Assembly: GCA_946479805.1 (NCBI GenBank)
Contig: CAMLHP010000001.1
Location: forward strand, 1 to 48,631
Direction of reading: 5' to 3'
DNA from: an uncultured Gemmatimonadota bacterium
GTDB lineage: Bacteria > Gemmatimonadota > Gemmatimonadetes > Gemmatimonadales > GWC2-71-9
Length of the DNA stretch: 48,631 bases
The notes below the pieces were generated by a model. It was not told the origin of the DNA. It ran no database searches and saw only the letters and a program-made list of their open reading frames with translations. Below, piece by piece: positions 25,376 to 36,264 of the stretch. The position numbers and the translations under genes are program-made. Every line of letters begins with the position of its first letter. The stretch's first letter is position 1.

Positions 25376-26676
25376 TCGTTCTCATCCGGGAAAAGTCGAC
25401 GGCCCAGCATGGCCTCCAGGCCCGCGAGCGCGAGCCGGGTTCCGTATCGTGCCTGCACCAGCTCGGCTTCAGCCTGTGCCAGGTTAACCTGTGCATCACG
25501 CAGGTCCAGCACTGTCGCAGCGCCAGCGCGGTAGCGGCTCTCCTGGACCCGATAATTCTCCTGCGCCACTGCGAGCGCGGTCTCCGAGAGCTCCACCGAT
25601 GCCCGTGCCGTGCGATATGCCGCCAGCGCCTCGGTGACGTCGGCCCGCGCTCCCCGCTCGAGGTCGGCGCGAATGGCCCGGGCGACGTTCGACCGGGTTC
25701 TTGCTTCAGCCACGGCCACCTCACGCTGGCCGCTGCTCCACAGCGGCCACGAGAGGCCCAGCGTCACCGAGCTGACTGCCCGAGCGCTGGGAAAGAACTT
25801 CGAGTCGAACCGCTGGTGCGCCCCGCTGAGGTTCAGCGTCGGCAGGTAGTCGCTGCGCCGGGCGCGCAACACCGCCTGGGCCGCGCGCTCGTCGGCGCGG
25901 GCGACGCGCCACGCCGGCCCCTGTTCCAGCGCGAGCGCAACGGCGGCGCCAGCGTCGAGCGGCAGCGGGGGAGGCGGCGCGGTATCGATTGGCGCGGCAT
26001 CAACGGCGCCGTCCGAGCCGATCCTGCGGCCCAGGTTGAGGCGGGCAACTTCCAGCGCCGCACGCTCACGCAGCAGCTCGACCTTGGCCCGGGTCAGGTC
26101 CAGCACCAGCTGGAGCGAATCGCTCTGCACAGCGGCACCCGATGCCACCCGGGCCCGCGCAACTTTCAACCCCTCCTCGGCGCGCAGGACCTGTTGCTCG
26201 GCGCTCCGCAGCAGCTCGTAACCGGCAAGGACAGCGTAGTACTCCTGCTCGGTCAGCAGCGCTGCGGCAAACCTCGCGCGCATCTCGTCGGCATGCGCGG
26301 CGTCCAGCTCCGCGCCCGTCCGCGACAGTTCCGCCAGCTTCCTCAGGCTGAACAGCTCGTAGCGCGCATCGGCCCGGGCGGTAACCGACGTGCTCTGGAG
26401 TTCGCCAGTGCCCAGGTTGAAGAAGCCGCTGGAGTACTTGGTCACGTCGAGGCCAACCGACACCGACGGCAGAATGAACGCGAGGCGGGCCGCGCGGCGG
26501 CCCCACTCCGCGCTCTCCACCGTGCCCAGCGCACCCACGTAGTCGGGATCGAGCCGGGCCGATCGCTCGAGCGCCTCGGCCAGCGTCACCACCGGCGTGA
26601 CCGCCATCGTGTCCTGCGCCGCGGCCGGTCCGGCCATCGCTGCCAGCACCAGGGCGCAGCCAGCGATGCGCTTCAT
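25372..26676 (-). CDS. TolC-family outer-membrane efflux channel
   Basis: 434 residues. The signal peptide ends in GPAAAQ. Two repeats of the outer-membrane factor fold are visible as Ala-rich helical stretches with the R-x-R-x-G pattern (about residues 150-230 and 350-420, e.g. QESRYRAGAATVLDLRDAQVNLAQAEAELVQARY split over helices). It forms the trimeric exit duct for the RND pump. ATGA overlaps on both sides couple it to pump and adaptor. Confidence 0.92.
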   Translation of the reverse strand: MKRIAGCALVLAAMAGPAAAQDTMAVTPVVTLAEALERSARLDPDYVGALGTVESAEWGRRAARLAFILPSVSVGLDVTKYSSGFFNLGTGELQSTSVTARADARYELFSLRKLAELSRTGAELDAAHADEMRARFAAALLTEQEYYAVLAGYELLRSAEQQVLRAEEGLKVARARVASGAAVQSDSLQLVLDLTRAKVELLRERAALEVARLNLGRRIGSDGAVDAAPIDTAPPPPLPLDAGAAVALALEQGPAWRVARADERAAQAVLRARRSDYLPTLNLSGAHQRFDSKFFPSARAVSSVTLGLSWPLWSSGQREVAVAEARTRSNVARAIRADLERGARADVTEALAAYRTARASVELSETALAVAQENYRVQESRYRAGAATVLDLRDAQVNLAQAEAELVQARYGTRLALAGLEAMLGRRLFPDENE

Positions 26677-29600
26677 TCGGCTGCCTCCGCCGGCGCAAGT
26701 TTGTGCGCGTGCCGGCGGCGTCTGGAGCGCTCCAGCAGCCGGTCGAACAGCAGGTAAGCCACCGGGATCATGAACAGCGTCAGTGCAGTCGAGAAGATCA
26801 GGCCTCCCACTATGGCATAGCCCAGCGGCCGGCGGCTCATCGCACCAGCACCCAGGCCGAGCGCGATTGGAAGTGCTCCCATCACGGTAGCCACGCTGGT
26901 CATGAGGATGGGACGGAGCCGGATCCGGCCCGCTTCCAGCACCGCGTCAAGCGTGGACATGCCCCGCTCCCGCAACTGATTGGTGTATTCCACCAGGAGG
27001 ATGCCGTTCTTGGTCACCAGCCCGATGAGCAGGATCATGCCGATCTGGCTGTAGAGGTTGATGGTCGAGCCGGCCAGCAGCAGTGTGATCAGTGCACCGG
27101 TGACCGCGAGCGGCACCGCCAGCAGCACCGTGAACGGGTGGATCAGCGACTCGAACTGCGACGCGAGCACCATGAACACCACCAGCAGCGCCAGCCCGAA
27201 GGCGAAGTACAGCGCACTGCCACTTTCCTCCAGCTCGCGCGACTCGCCTGCCAGAGCGGTGGTGCTGCCGGTGGGAAGGACGTCATCGGCCAGCGCGTAA
27301 AGCGAGTCTAGTGCCTGTCCCAGGGTGAATCCGGGCGCGAGGTTCGCGGTTATCGAGAACGAACGCACCCGGTCGTGGTGCAGCAGTGACTGGGCGCCAA
27401 CCCCCTCGTCCACCGAGGTGAGCGCCGACATCTGGACCAGCTGGCCGCCGGCGCCGCGCACGTACAATCCCGCCATGTCCGATGGCGTGGCCCGCTCCTC
27501 CGGCCGCAGCTGGACGATCACGTCGTAGAGCTTGTTGTTCTGGGTGAAGGTGCTCACCTGGCGGCCGCCCAGGAGGGTCTGGAACGTCGATGCCACGTTG
27601 CGAATGGGCACTCCCAGGTCCTCGGCGCGGTCGCGGTCGAATCGCACCGTCAGCTCCGGCTTGTTGATCCTGAGGTCGGTGTCCACGTTGACCAGCCCCG
27701 GGATCATCCGCGCCCGGGTAAGGAAGGTGTCGAGCGCCACCTTCAGCGAGTCGAAGTCGGGGTTGCGTACCACGAAGTCCACCGGACTGCCGAAGCCGCC
27801 GAACGCCGGCGGGTTCATGGCGAAGGCCATGACACCCGGCACCCCGAAGTACTGGGGCTGAACCTCGCTGATCACATCCTGAACCGTTTTCTCGCGGTCC
27901 TCGAATTCCTTCAATCGGACGAAGATGATGCCCTGGTTCACCCTTCCACCGAAGCCAATGATGCTGAAGTAGCCGTCCACGTCCTCGGTCCGGGCGAGGA
28001 TTTCCTCGATCCGCCTCTGGTACTCGTCGGTGTATTCCACGGTCGCGCCTTCCGGTGCGATCGCCATGGTAACGAAGAAGCCGCGGTCCTCGGGCGGTAT
28101 GAACTCACGCTCCAGGGACTGGAAGGTGACCACGGCGACGACGAGTACTGCCGCGGCAGCCGCAACCACCACGAGGGGACGGGTCACCGCCTTCCGCAAC
28201 AGCCGCCCATAACCGGTGGCGATGTTCTCGAAGCCCCGTTCCAGGGCCTGGTAGACCGCACCGTGACGGGGCGGCACCCTCAGGATCTTGGCGCAGAGCA
28301 TCGGGGTGAGGGTCAGCGCCACGAAGCCCGAGATCACCACCGATCCCGCCACCGCGATTCCGAATTCGTTGAACAGGCGGCCGGTGTTGCCCTCGAGGAA
28401 GGCCAGCGGGGTGAACACCGCCACCAGCGCGATGGTGGTGGCGATGACCGCGAATGCGATCTCCCGGGTGCCGTTGGTGGCCGCCGTCACCGGGTCCTCT
28501 CCCAGCTCCTCCTGGTGACGGTAGGCGTTCTCCAGCACGATGATCGCGTCATCGACCACGATGCCGATGGCCAGCGTCAGCGCCAGGAGCGTGACGTTGT
28601 TGATCGAGAAACCCAGGAAGTACATGATCGCGAACGCCGACACGATAGATGCCGGGATCGCGATGCCGGGAATGATCGTGGCGCGGAGGTTCCTGAGGAA
28701 CAGGAAGATGATGACGATCACCAGGCCGGCGGCGATCAGCAGGGTTTCCTCCGCCTCGGTGATCGAGCGTCGCACGAAGGTCGAGGCATCGAACGCGACT
28801 TCCAGGGTGACCCCAGGGGGCAGCTGCGCCTGGACCCGCGGCAGCTGCGCGTGAATCGCATCCGCCACCTCCAGAAGGTTCGACTTGGACTGGCGGATGA
28901 CCCCCACCGCCACCGCCCTGGCCCCGTTGTAGCGCAGCACGCTGCGCTCGTTCTCGGGCCCCAGTTCCACCGTGCCCAGGTCGCGCAGCTTCACCAGCTG
29001 GCCACCCTGGTTCGACACCGTCAGGTTCCCGAACTCCTCCGGGGTCTTGAGCTCGCCCAGCGACCGGACCGAGAACTCCCGGCGGTCGCTCTCGATCCGC
29101 CCGGCAGGGACCTCGACATTGCGGGTCTGGATGGCCGACTCGACGTCCTGTACCGTGATCCCGCGCGCGACCAGCTCGTCGGGATCGAGCCAGACGCGCA
29201 TCGAATAGCGCCGCTCGCCGTAGATGGCTGCCTGGCCCACACCCGGGAGGCTCTGGAGCTGGGGCTTGACGATCCGCTCCCCGATGTCCGACAGTTGCAG
29301 CAGCGAAACGTTCTCGCCCTTGAGCGCCATGAACATGAAGGGCTGGGCGTCGGCCTCCTGCTTGGCGATGACCGGCTCCTCGATGTCCTGCGGCAGCCGT
29401 CCCCGCACCCGCGAGACCCGGTCGCGCACATCCTGCGCGGCGTCATCGACGTCGCGGTCGAGCGTGAACTCGATGGTGATGTTGCTGAACTGCTCGGCGC
29501 TGGAGCTGGTGAGCGTCCGGATGCCCGGAACGGTGCTCAGTTCCTCCTCGAGAATGTCGGTGATCGCGGACTCCACCACCTGGGGATTGGCCCCCGGCAG

Positions 29601-29750
29601 GAAAGTGCTCACCGAAATAATGGGCGGATCGACATCCGGGAACTCCCGGACCGACAGCTGGCGGTAACCGATCACGCCGAAGAGGATGAGCGCCAGGCTC
29701 ATCATGCTGGCGAGGACCGGCCGCTGGATCGATATGTCCGATAGTTTCAT
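26673..29750 (-). CDS. RND multidrug efflux pump, HAE-1 family inner-membrane transporter
   Basis: 1025 residues from ATG 29750, the usual length for AcrB/MexB-like proteins. Twelve membrane helices and two large periplasmic loops follow the repeat pattern. The proton-relay Asp pair sits in TM4 (LAIGIVVDDAIIVLEN), with the conserved GFSINNVTLLALT before it and GLVTKNGILLVEYTNQLRE in TM10-11. The opening SDISIQRPVLASMMSL is standard. It expels hydrophobic compounds using the proton gradient. The order pump-TolC-adaptor is the reverse of the commonest adaptor-pump-TolC order. It heads a 12-kb minus-strand run. Confidence 0.95.
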   Translation of the reverse strand: MKLSDISIQRPVLASMMSLALILFGVIGYRQLSVREFPDVDPPIISVSTFLPGANPQVVESAITDILEEELSTVPGIRTLTSSSAEQFSNITIEFTLDRDVDDAAQDVRDRVSRVRGRLPQDIEEPVIAKQEADAQPFMFMALKGENVSLLQLSDIGERIVKPQLQSLPGVGQAAIYGERRYSMRVWLDPDELVARGITVQDVESAIQTRNVEVPAGRIESDRREFSVRSLGELKTPEEFGNLTVSNQGGQLVKLRDLGTVELGPENERSVLRYNGARAVAVGVIRQSKSNLLEVADAIHAQLPRVQAQLPPGVTLEVAFDASTFVRRSITEAEETLLIAAGLVIVIIFLFLRNLRATIIPGIAIPASIVSAFAIMYFLGFSINNVTLLALTLAIGIVVDDAIIVLENAYRHQEELGEDPVTAATNGTREIAFAVIATTIALVAVFTPLAFLEGNTGRLFNEFGIAVAGSVVISGFVALTLTPMLCAKILRVPPRHGAVYQALERGFENIATGYGRLLRKAVTRPLVVVAAAAAVLVVAVVTFQSLEREFIPPEDRGFFVTMAIAPEGATVEYTDEYQRRIEEILARTEDVDGYFSIIGFGGRVNQGIIFVRLKEFEDREKTVQDVISEVQPQYFGVPGVMAFAMNPPAFGGFGSPVDFVVRNPDFDSLKVALDTFLTRARMIPGLVNVDTDLRINKPELTVRFDRDRAEDLGVPIRNVASTFQTLLGGRQVSTFTQNNKLYDVIVQLRPEERATPSDMAGLYVRGAGGQLVQMSALTSVDEGVGAQSLLHHDRVRSFSITANLAPGFTLGQALDSLYALADDVLPTGSTTALAGESRELEESGSALYFAFGLALLVVFMVLASQFESLIHPFTVLLAVPLAVTGALITLLLAGSTINLYSQIGMILLIGLVTKNGILLVEYTNQLRERGMSTLDAVLEAGRIRLRPILMTSVATVMGALPIALGLGAGAMSRRPLGYAIVGGLIFSTALTLFMIPVAYLLFDRLLERSRRRRHAHKLAPAEAAE

Positions 29751-29771
29751 ATATGTGGCTGCTTGGCCCAA

Positions 29772-29848
29772 GGCGTGAGACGTGAGGCGTGAGGCGGGCG
29801 GAGACTGCGCGTCCGTGCCTCAGGCCCCACGCCCTACGCCTCACGCGC
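29772..29848. repeat. Inverted arrays of GGCGTGAG units upstream of the RND gene
   Basis: The left arm (29772-29797) has three GCGTGAGG/ACGTGAGG units. The right arm (29823-29848) carries complementary CACGCC and CCTCACGC units. GCCCTACGCCTCACGC (29831-29846) is repeated exactly at 45031-45046 between two convergent genes. This copy lies in the intergenic region between divergent genes, not at a 3' end. Confidence 0.7.
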
Positions 29849-29924
29849 TTCGCGGTTTCAACCCGGAACCAGACCGTGACCAGAATGTCATGCTTGTGAA
29901 AGGTTGATGGTGTGCTGCATCACT

Positions 29925-29953
29925 TTGCCAACTCCAGCGCAGTCATACATTAA
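29925..29953 (+). promoter_or_regulatory. Candidate promoter for a leaderless transcript
   Basis: TTGCCA (29925-29930), 17-nt spacer, CATTAA (29948-29953), only 6 nt before ATG 29960. No Shine-Dalgarno is present. Confidence 0.4.
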
Positions 29954-29959
29954 GCGTCC

Positions 29960-30319
29960 ATGGCACCGAAGCTGTCCTCTCGCCAGCTGGCCCAGCTCGC
30001 ATTTCTGGAGACTGTGCCGCCCAAGCTGGACCGGATCCGGCGCATCGTCGAGGCCATGGCGGCCATGCAGGCCGATGAAGTGATGACGCGCCAGCTTGGA
30101 CGTATGCTCGATGAAATCAAGTCGGGCGCGCAGGCACAGGGCTTCGGCGCAGTGTCGGAGTCAGCTGGAATCATGAGTACGCTGAGCCGGCGTGGAGGAG
30201 GACTCCAGATGAAGGTGCGGGGACTGAGGGAATTACTGGCAGGACTCAGCACCAATCTGGAAGGTGCCAGGCGGCAGGCCAGTGAGCCAGCGGCCGAGGC
30301 GGAGGACGTCGGGAGCTAG
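29960..30319 (+). CDS. Small helical hypothetical protein
   Basis: 119 residues, all predicted helix, with charged and Met/Ala-rich heptads (LDRIRRIVEAMAAMQADEVM). The length and pattern recall a four-helix bundle of the Hpt type, and the segment FGAVSESAGIMSTLSRRGG sits where an H-box would, but no candidate phospho-His is seen anywhere, so an Hpt role is unsupported. The last codons spell an acidic tail (EPAAEAEDVGS). The stop codon shares the palindrome CTAG with the stop of the convergent gene. Function unknown. Confidence 0.6.
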   Translation: MAPKLSSRQLAQLAFLETVPPKLDRIRRIVEAMAAMQADEVMTRQLGRMLDEIKSGAQAQGFGAVSESAGIMSTLSRRGGGLQMKVRGLRELLAGLSTNLEGARRQASEPAAEAEDVGS

Positions 30320-30474
30320 CGGCGGCGAGCGGCAACACGGTCGATGACCGGTCCCGCCATGAGTGCCACCATGCCGTTGACCAGCCCACCGATGACAGCG
30401 GTGACAAAACCGAGGGCAAAGAGGATAGCCGACGCGCCGATTATGGCGAACAGCATTCCGAAGTAGTAAAGCAC
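30316..30474 (-). CDS. Small membrane protein, two hydrophobic segments
   Basis: 52 residues if read from GTG 30474, which has GGAG 6 nt upstream; the longer frame to 30516 lacks such a site. Two hydrophobic stretches (MLFAIIGASAILFALGFV and AVIGGLVNGMVALMAG) are followed by a basic end (DRVAARRR), so an inner-membrane hairpin with both ends in the cytoplasm is likely. No family recognised. It ends in the same CTAG as the convergent helical protein gene (4-nt tail overlap). Confidence 0.55.
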   Translation of the reverse strand: MLYYFGMLFAIIGASAILFALGFVTAVIGGLVNGMVALMAGPVIDRVAARRR

Positions 30475-30544
30475 TCGAGTCTCCAGTGTTCGGGCGGCGG
30501 TTCCGGGCAGCAACAAGCTTACCGTCGCCGAGTATCACCATCAA

Positions 30545-30556
30545 CCCCCCGGGGGG
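30545..30556. promoter_or_regulatory. C6G6 palindrome overlapping the ribosome-binding region
   Basis: CCCCCCGGGGGG is followed by TAGGA and ATG at 30565. The G-run is next to the Shine-Dalgarno, so folding of this palindrome could hide or expose it. Confidence 0.35.
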
Positions 30557-30564
30557 TAGGACCC

Positions 30565-31587
30565 ATGAAGACCATTGCCATTCTCGCTGCGGCTTTCTTT
30601 GCCGCCGCCCCACTGGCCGCACAGGACCCTGTTCGGCCCGATACCACCGCCAAGCCCGCGGTTCCGGACTCTGTCCTCCGCGACACGCTGGGTGGCAGGG
30701 CGCGGGGCCAGGATCCGATCCGGGTCGACAGCGCCGCGCCCGTGATCGTGGACTCGGCCAACCCGACCATTACGCCGCCGGTGGCGACTCCTCCGGTGGT
30801 CGATCCGGCCGCTCCCAATGCAGCGGTGCCTGACGCAGCGGTGCCCGATGCCGCGGCGCCTCCGGCCGAAGTTCCGGCCGTGCCCGATGCGGCGCAGGCT
30901 GACAGCGCCAGGCCTGACTCTCTCGAGCTCCCCAAGGCCGACGAGCCGATGAACTCGGACAAGCCGATGGACTCGGACAAGCCGAAGAATGAGCCTCCTG
31001 CTGCAGCACCCGACGCCGATGTTCCGGCGGCGAGTGCCGGAGCGTTGCCGTCAGGCTGGAGCTCGCGCGGCGACGAGACCAGGGAACTCGCAGGCGTTTC
31101 CTTTGCCACGATGGGTGACGGATTCCACGTCACCACCGGCCCCGCGGGCATTTTCTACCGTGCTGAAGACAAGGTACAGAACAACTTCCATGCCGAGGCC
31201 GAGCTGACCCAGACCAAGGCTCCGGAGCACCCGGAGGCCTATGGGCTTTTCTTCGGCGGCACCGGGCTTGAGGGCACGGGCCAGAAGTACACCTACTTTC
31301 TGGTGCGCGGCGATGGACAGTTCACCATCAAGCAGCGCAATGCCGACATCGTGAACACCGTGGTTGACTGGACCTCCAACGCGGCCGTCGCGCAGGCGGA
31401 CGCAGAGGGCAAGGCCACCAACACTCTGACCATCGACGCCAAGGGTGAGACCATCACCTTCGGTGCCAATGGCCAGACGCTGCACACCATGGATGTGCGG
31501 CCAGACCAGGTGAATGGAATTGTCGGGCTGCGGGTGAACCACAACCTCGACGTACATGTCGACAAGTTCGAAGTGGATGATCAGTAG
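30565..31587 (+). CDS. Exported protein with Pro/Ala/Asp-rich linker and jellyroll-like C-terminal domain
   Basis: 340 residues. The signal peptide ends in PLAAQ (residue 20). Residues 21-150 are a low-complexity linker rich in P, A, D and V, with short imperfect repeats (VPDAAVPDAA, DKPMDSDKP). The C-terminal about 180 residues form a beta-rich domain (GFHVTTGPAGIFYRAEDKV, YGLFFGGTGLEG, TYFLVRGDGQFTIKQR, VGLRVNHNLDVHVDKFEV) that resembles the concanavalin-like fold of DUF1080-type proteins. No catalytic residues are evident. Probably a surface or periplasmic carbohydrate- or ligand-binding protein. Its TAG stop lies in the first unit of the array that follows. Confidence 0.75.
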   Translation: MKTIAILAAAFFAAAPLAAQDPVRPDTTAKPAVPDSVLRDTLGGRARGQDPIRVDSAAPVIVDSANPTITPPVATPPVVDPAAPNAAVPDAAVPDAAAPPAEVPAVPDAAQADSARPDSLELPKADEPMNSDKPMDSDKPKNEPPAAAPDADVPAASAGALPSGWSSRGDETRELAGVSFATMGDGFHVTTGPAGIFYRAEDKVQNNFHAEAELTQTKAPEHPEAYGLFFGGTGLEGTGQKYTYFLVRGDGQFTIKQRNADIVNTVVDWTSNAAVAQADAEGKATNTLTIDAKGETITFGANGQTLHTMDVRPDQVNGIVGLRVNHNLDVHVDKFEVDDQ

Positions 31588-31671
31588 AAGACAGTGTAGA
31601 AGTGCAAAAGTGTGGGGGTATGGGAGGACCTCCCATACTCCCACACTCTTATAGTCCCACACTTTCACACT
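31584..31671. repeat. Stop-codon array: GTAGAAG and GTGTGGG units with long hairpin between convergent genes
   Basis: GTAGAAG occurs at 31584-31590 and again at about 31596. The TAG stop of the upstream gene (31585-31587) is inside the first. An 18-nt arm (31610-31627) pairs with 31629-31646 at 17 of 18 positions, and further CCCACAC/TTCACAC units continue to 31671. The GTAGAAG unit is the same as in the array at 5037. It should terminate both convergent genes. Confidence 0.75.
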
Positions 31672-31676
31672 CTCGC

Positions 31677-33020
31677 TTACATACTTCTCCTCACGCTCAG
31701 CGCCTGATCCGCCGCCTCGCTGACCTTCCTCTCCGCCTCCCGGGCAATCCGGTCAAGGCAGCGGCGGGCTTCCGGAGTGTTGGCGGCCGCCAGTCCGGCC
31801 ACGACGTCCAGCCTGAGCTCCACCGGCTCACCTCGCCCCAGCAACCGCCTGCGCGCCAGCGCAGTGCGAACCAGTTCCTCCATCGCCTCCACGGTACCGA
31901 TCCGCGCAGCAGCGGTGACCAGCGCACGCCTGACCGACGGGTCCTTCTCGTCGCGCAGGGCGCTCATGAGCGCGGGCGACAGCGATACCCGTCCGGCCAT
32001 GCCAATGGCCGCGGCTGCGGCTATGCGGGTTGCCGGCGCCTCATGAGTCAAGGCGTCCGACAGCGCTGAGCGCGCCATCGGTTCCTCGAACACCGCCAGT
32101 GCCCTGAGGACTTCCGACCGAGTTGCCTCGTCGGAATGCCGGGCCGCCGCCGCCAGGGCCGGGACCGCCTGGACCTCGGCCAGCCGGCCCAGCACTCCAG
32201 CCGCGTGGCGCACCTGGTGCGGCTTGCCGCGCTGCAGCAGGGGCAGGAGGAGCGGCAGCGCGTCGGGTGTCTCTGCCAGCCTGTCGTGCAGGAAGCGCCG
32301 AGCTGCCAGTGACTCGCTGTCGGCAATCCCGTGCACCATCACCTCATGCCCTTCGGGCCCGATCCGGGACAGCACCTGCGCCACAGCCGCCTGATCCTCC
32401 GAACGCCGCAGCGCGTGGTCCAGCAGCTGGTCAAGCACCGGCCGGTCCAGTGCGCGGCGTGCGGCGATCAGGCGGACCCTCCTGCGATCTCCCGGCTGGT
32501 CGGCATAGTCCACCAGCCGGACGGCGGCATCGGCAACGCGGTGCCAATCCTTGTCGTTCATGGCCGAGCTGACGGCCTCGATGTGCTCCTGCAGCTCCGG
32601 ATCAGCTTCGGTGTTCTCGTCACCATTGAGTGCCTCGTACGCGCCGGATACCCTGAACGACGGCTCCGGATCGACCGGCACGGGCAGCGGCACCAGGGCC
32701 AGCCGGACGCCTCGCGCCTCCTGCAGCGGCAGGTCGTCACTGGCAAGTGCCCGGGCCAGCGCACCCAGGTCGCCCAGCGATACGGCCGAGTCCACCTCGA
32801 GCCAGTCCACGGCCCGCTCCAGCATCCGTCCCCGCAGCGTGGTTCGGACAGAGATGGTGCCGCGCTCAAAGCCAGACTCGAACCGCGCCGGCTCGACCAG
32901 ACTGGCGGCGGCCTTCGCGGCGTCGATAGCCGCCCTGCCCTGCTCAGCTGTGTCTTTGGGGGTGTCGCGAAACAGGACCACCAGGCGCTCGAACGCCTGG
33001 GCAAAGGTCGCTCCGCTCAT
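31677..33020 (-). CDS. HEAT-repeat protein
   Basis: 447 residues from ATG 33020; the frame upstream is shadow. The N-terminal half (about 1-200) has no recognised domain. The C-terminal half is a row of HEAT/PBS-lyase-like helical pairs: RHAAGVLGRLAEVQAVPALA, ATRSEVLRALAVFEEPMA, ATRIAAAAAIGMAGRVSLS, SVRRALVTAAARIGTVEAM. These form a curved solenoid for protein binding. No catalytic motif is seen. Its stop (TAA) lies next to the array that separates it from the exported protein gene. Confidence 0.85.
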   Translation of the reverse strand: MSGATFAQAFERLVVLFRDTPKDTAEQGRAAIDAAKAAASLVEPARFESGFERGTISVRTTLRGRMLERAVDWLEVDSAVSLGDLGALARALASDDLPLQEARGVRLALVPLPVPVDPEPSFRVSGAYEALNGDENTEADPELQEHIEAVSSAMNDKDWHRVADAAVRLVDYADQPGDRRRVRLIAARRALDRPVLDQLLDHALRRSEDQAAVAQVLSRIGPEGHEVMVHGIADSESLAARRFLHDRLAETPDALPLLLPLLQRGKPHQVRHAAGVLGRLAEVQAVPALAAAARHSDEATRSEVLRALAVFEEPMARSALSDALTHEAPATRIAAAAAIGMAGRVSLSPALMSALRDEKDPSVRRALVTAAARIGTVEAMEELVRTALARRRLLGRGEPVELRLDVVAGLAAANTPEARRCLDRIAREAERKVSEAADQALSVRRSM

Positions 33021-33111
33021 GAAGATGGGCCTTTTCGCATCGCCACAACGTACCCAACGCCAAGGCCCGGTGTCGAGTGGCTGGATTCCTGTGAGCGGTG
33101 GCCGTGCGAGG

Positions 33112-36125
<3,014 letters not shown>

Positions 36126-36159
36126 TCATGCTTGCGCCGGCGGAGAGACTCGAGTGCCG

Positions 36160-36236
36160 CGCTCCCTCCGCCGGTGTCAACCGGATCAGGTTCCAAGGGT
36201 GGCGTCTCAATCGTGGCGATCCACGATGCCCCTGGC
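36160..36236 (-). promoter_or_regulatory. TPP riboswitch (THI element)
   Basis: Read on the minus strand it has the family's conserved core: AGGGGCA, a variable P3 hairpin (TCGTGG/CCACGA), TTGAGACGCCACCC, then GGAACCTGATCCGG, GACACCGG and CGGAGGG. The 5' AGGGG/3' CCCT-type closing helix and the pyrimidine-sensor CTGAGA-like loop are present. It lies about 46 nt before thiC, so TPP binding probably blocks ribosome access to GAGGAG or stops transcription. No clear terminator separates it from thiC, which favours translational control. Confidence 0.9.
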
Positions 36237-36264
36237 GGCAGCTGCAACCTAACCGCGCCGCCGC

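Noticed and set aside
28263..29744. 493-codon plus-strand frame opposite the RND pump gene
   Set aside because: His/Arg/Asp-rich shadow of a strongly biased high-GC gene; the minus-strand RND protein is unmistakable.
29960..30319. Hpt phosphotransfer domain
   Set aside because: All-helical shape fits, but no histidine is present at a plausible site.
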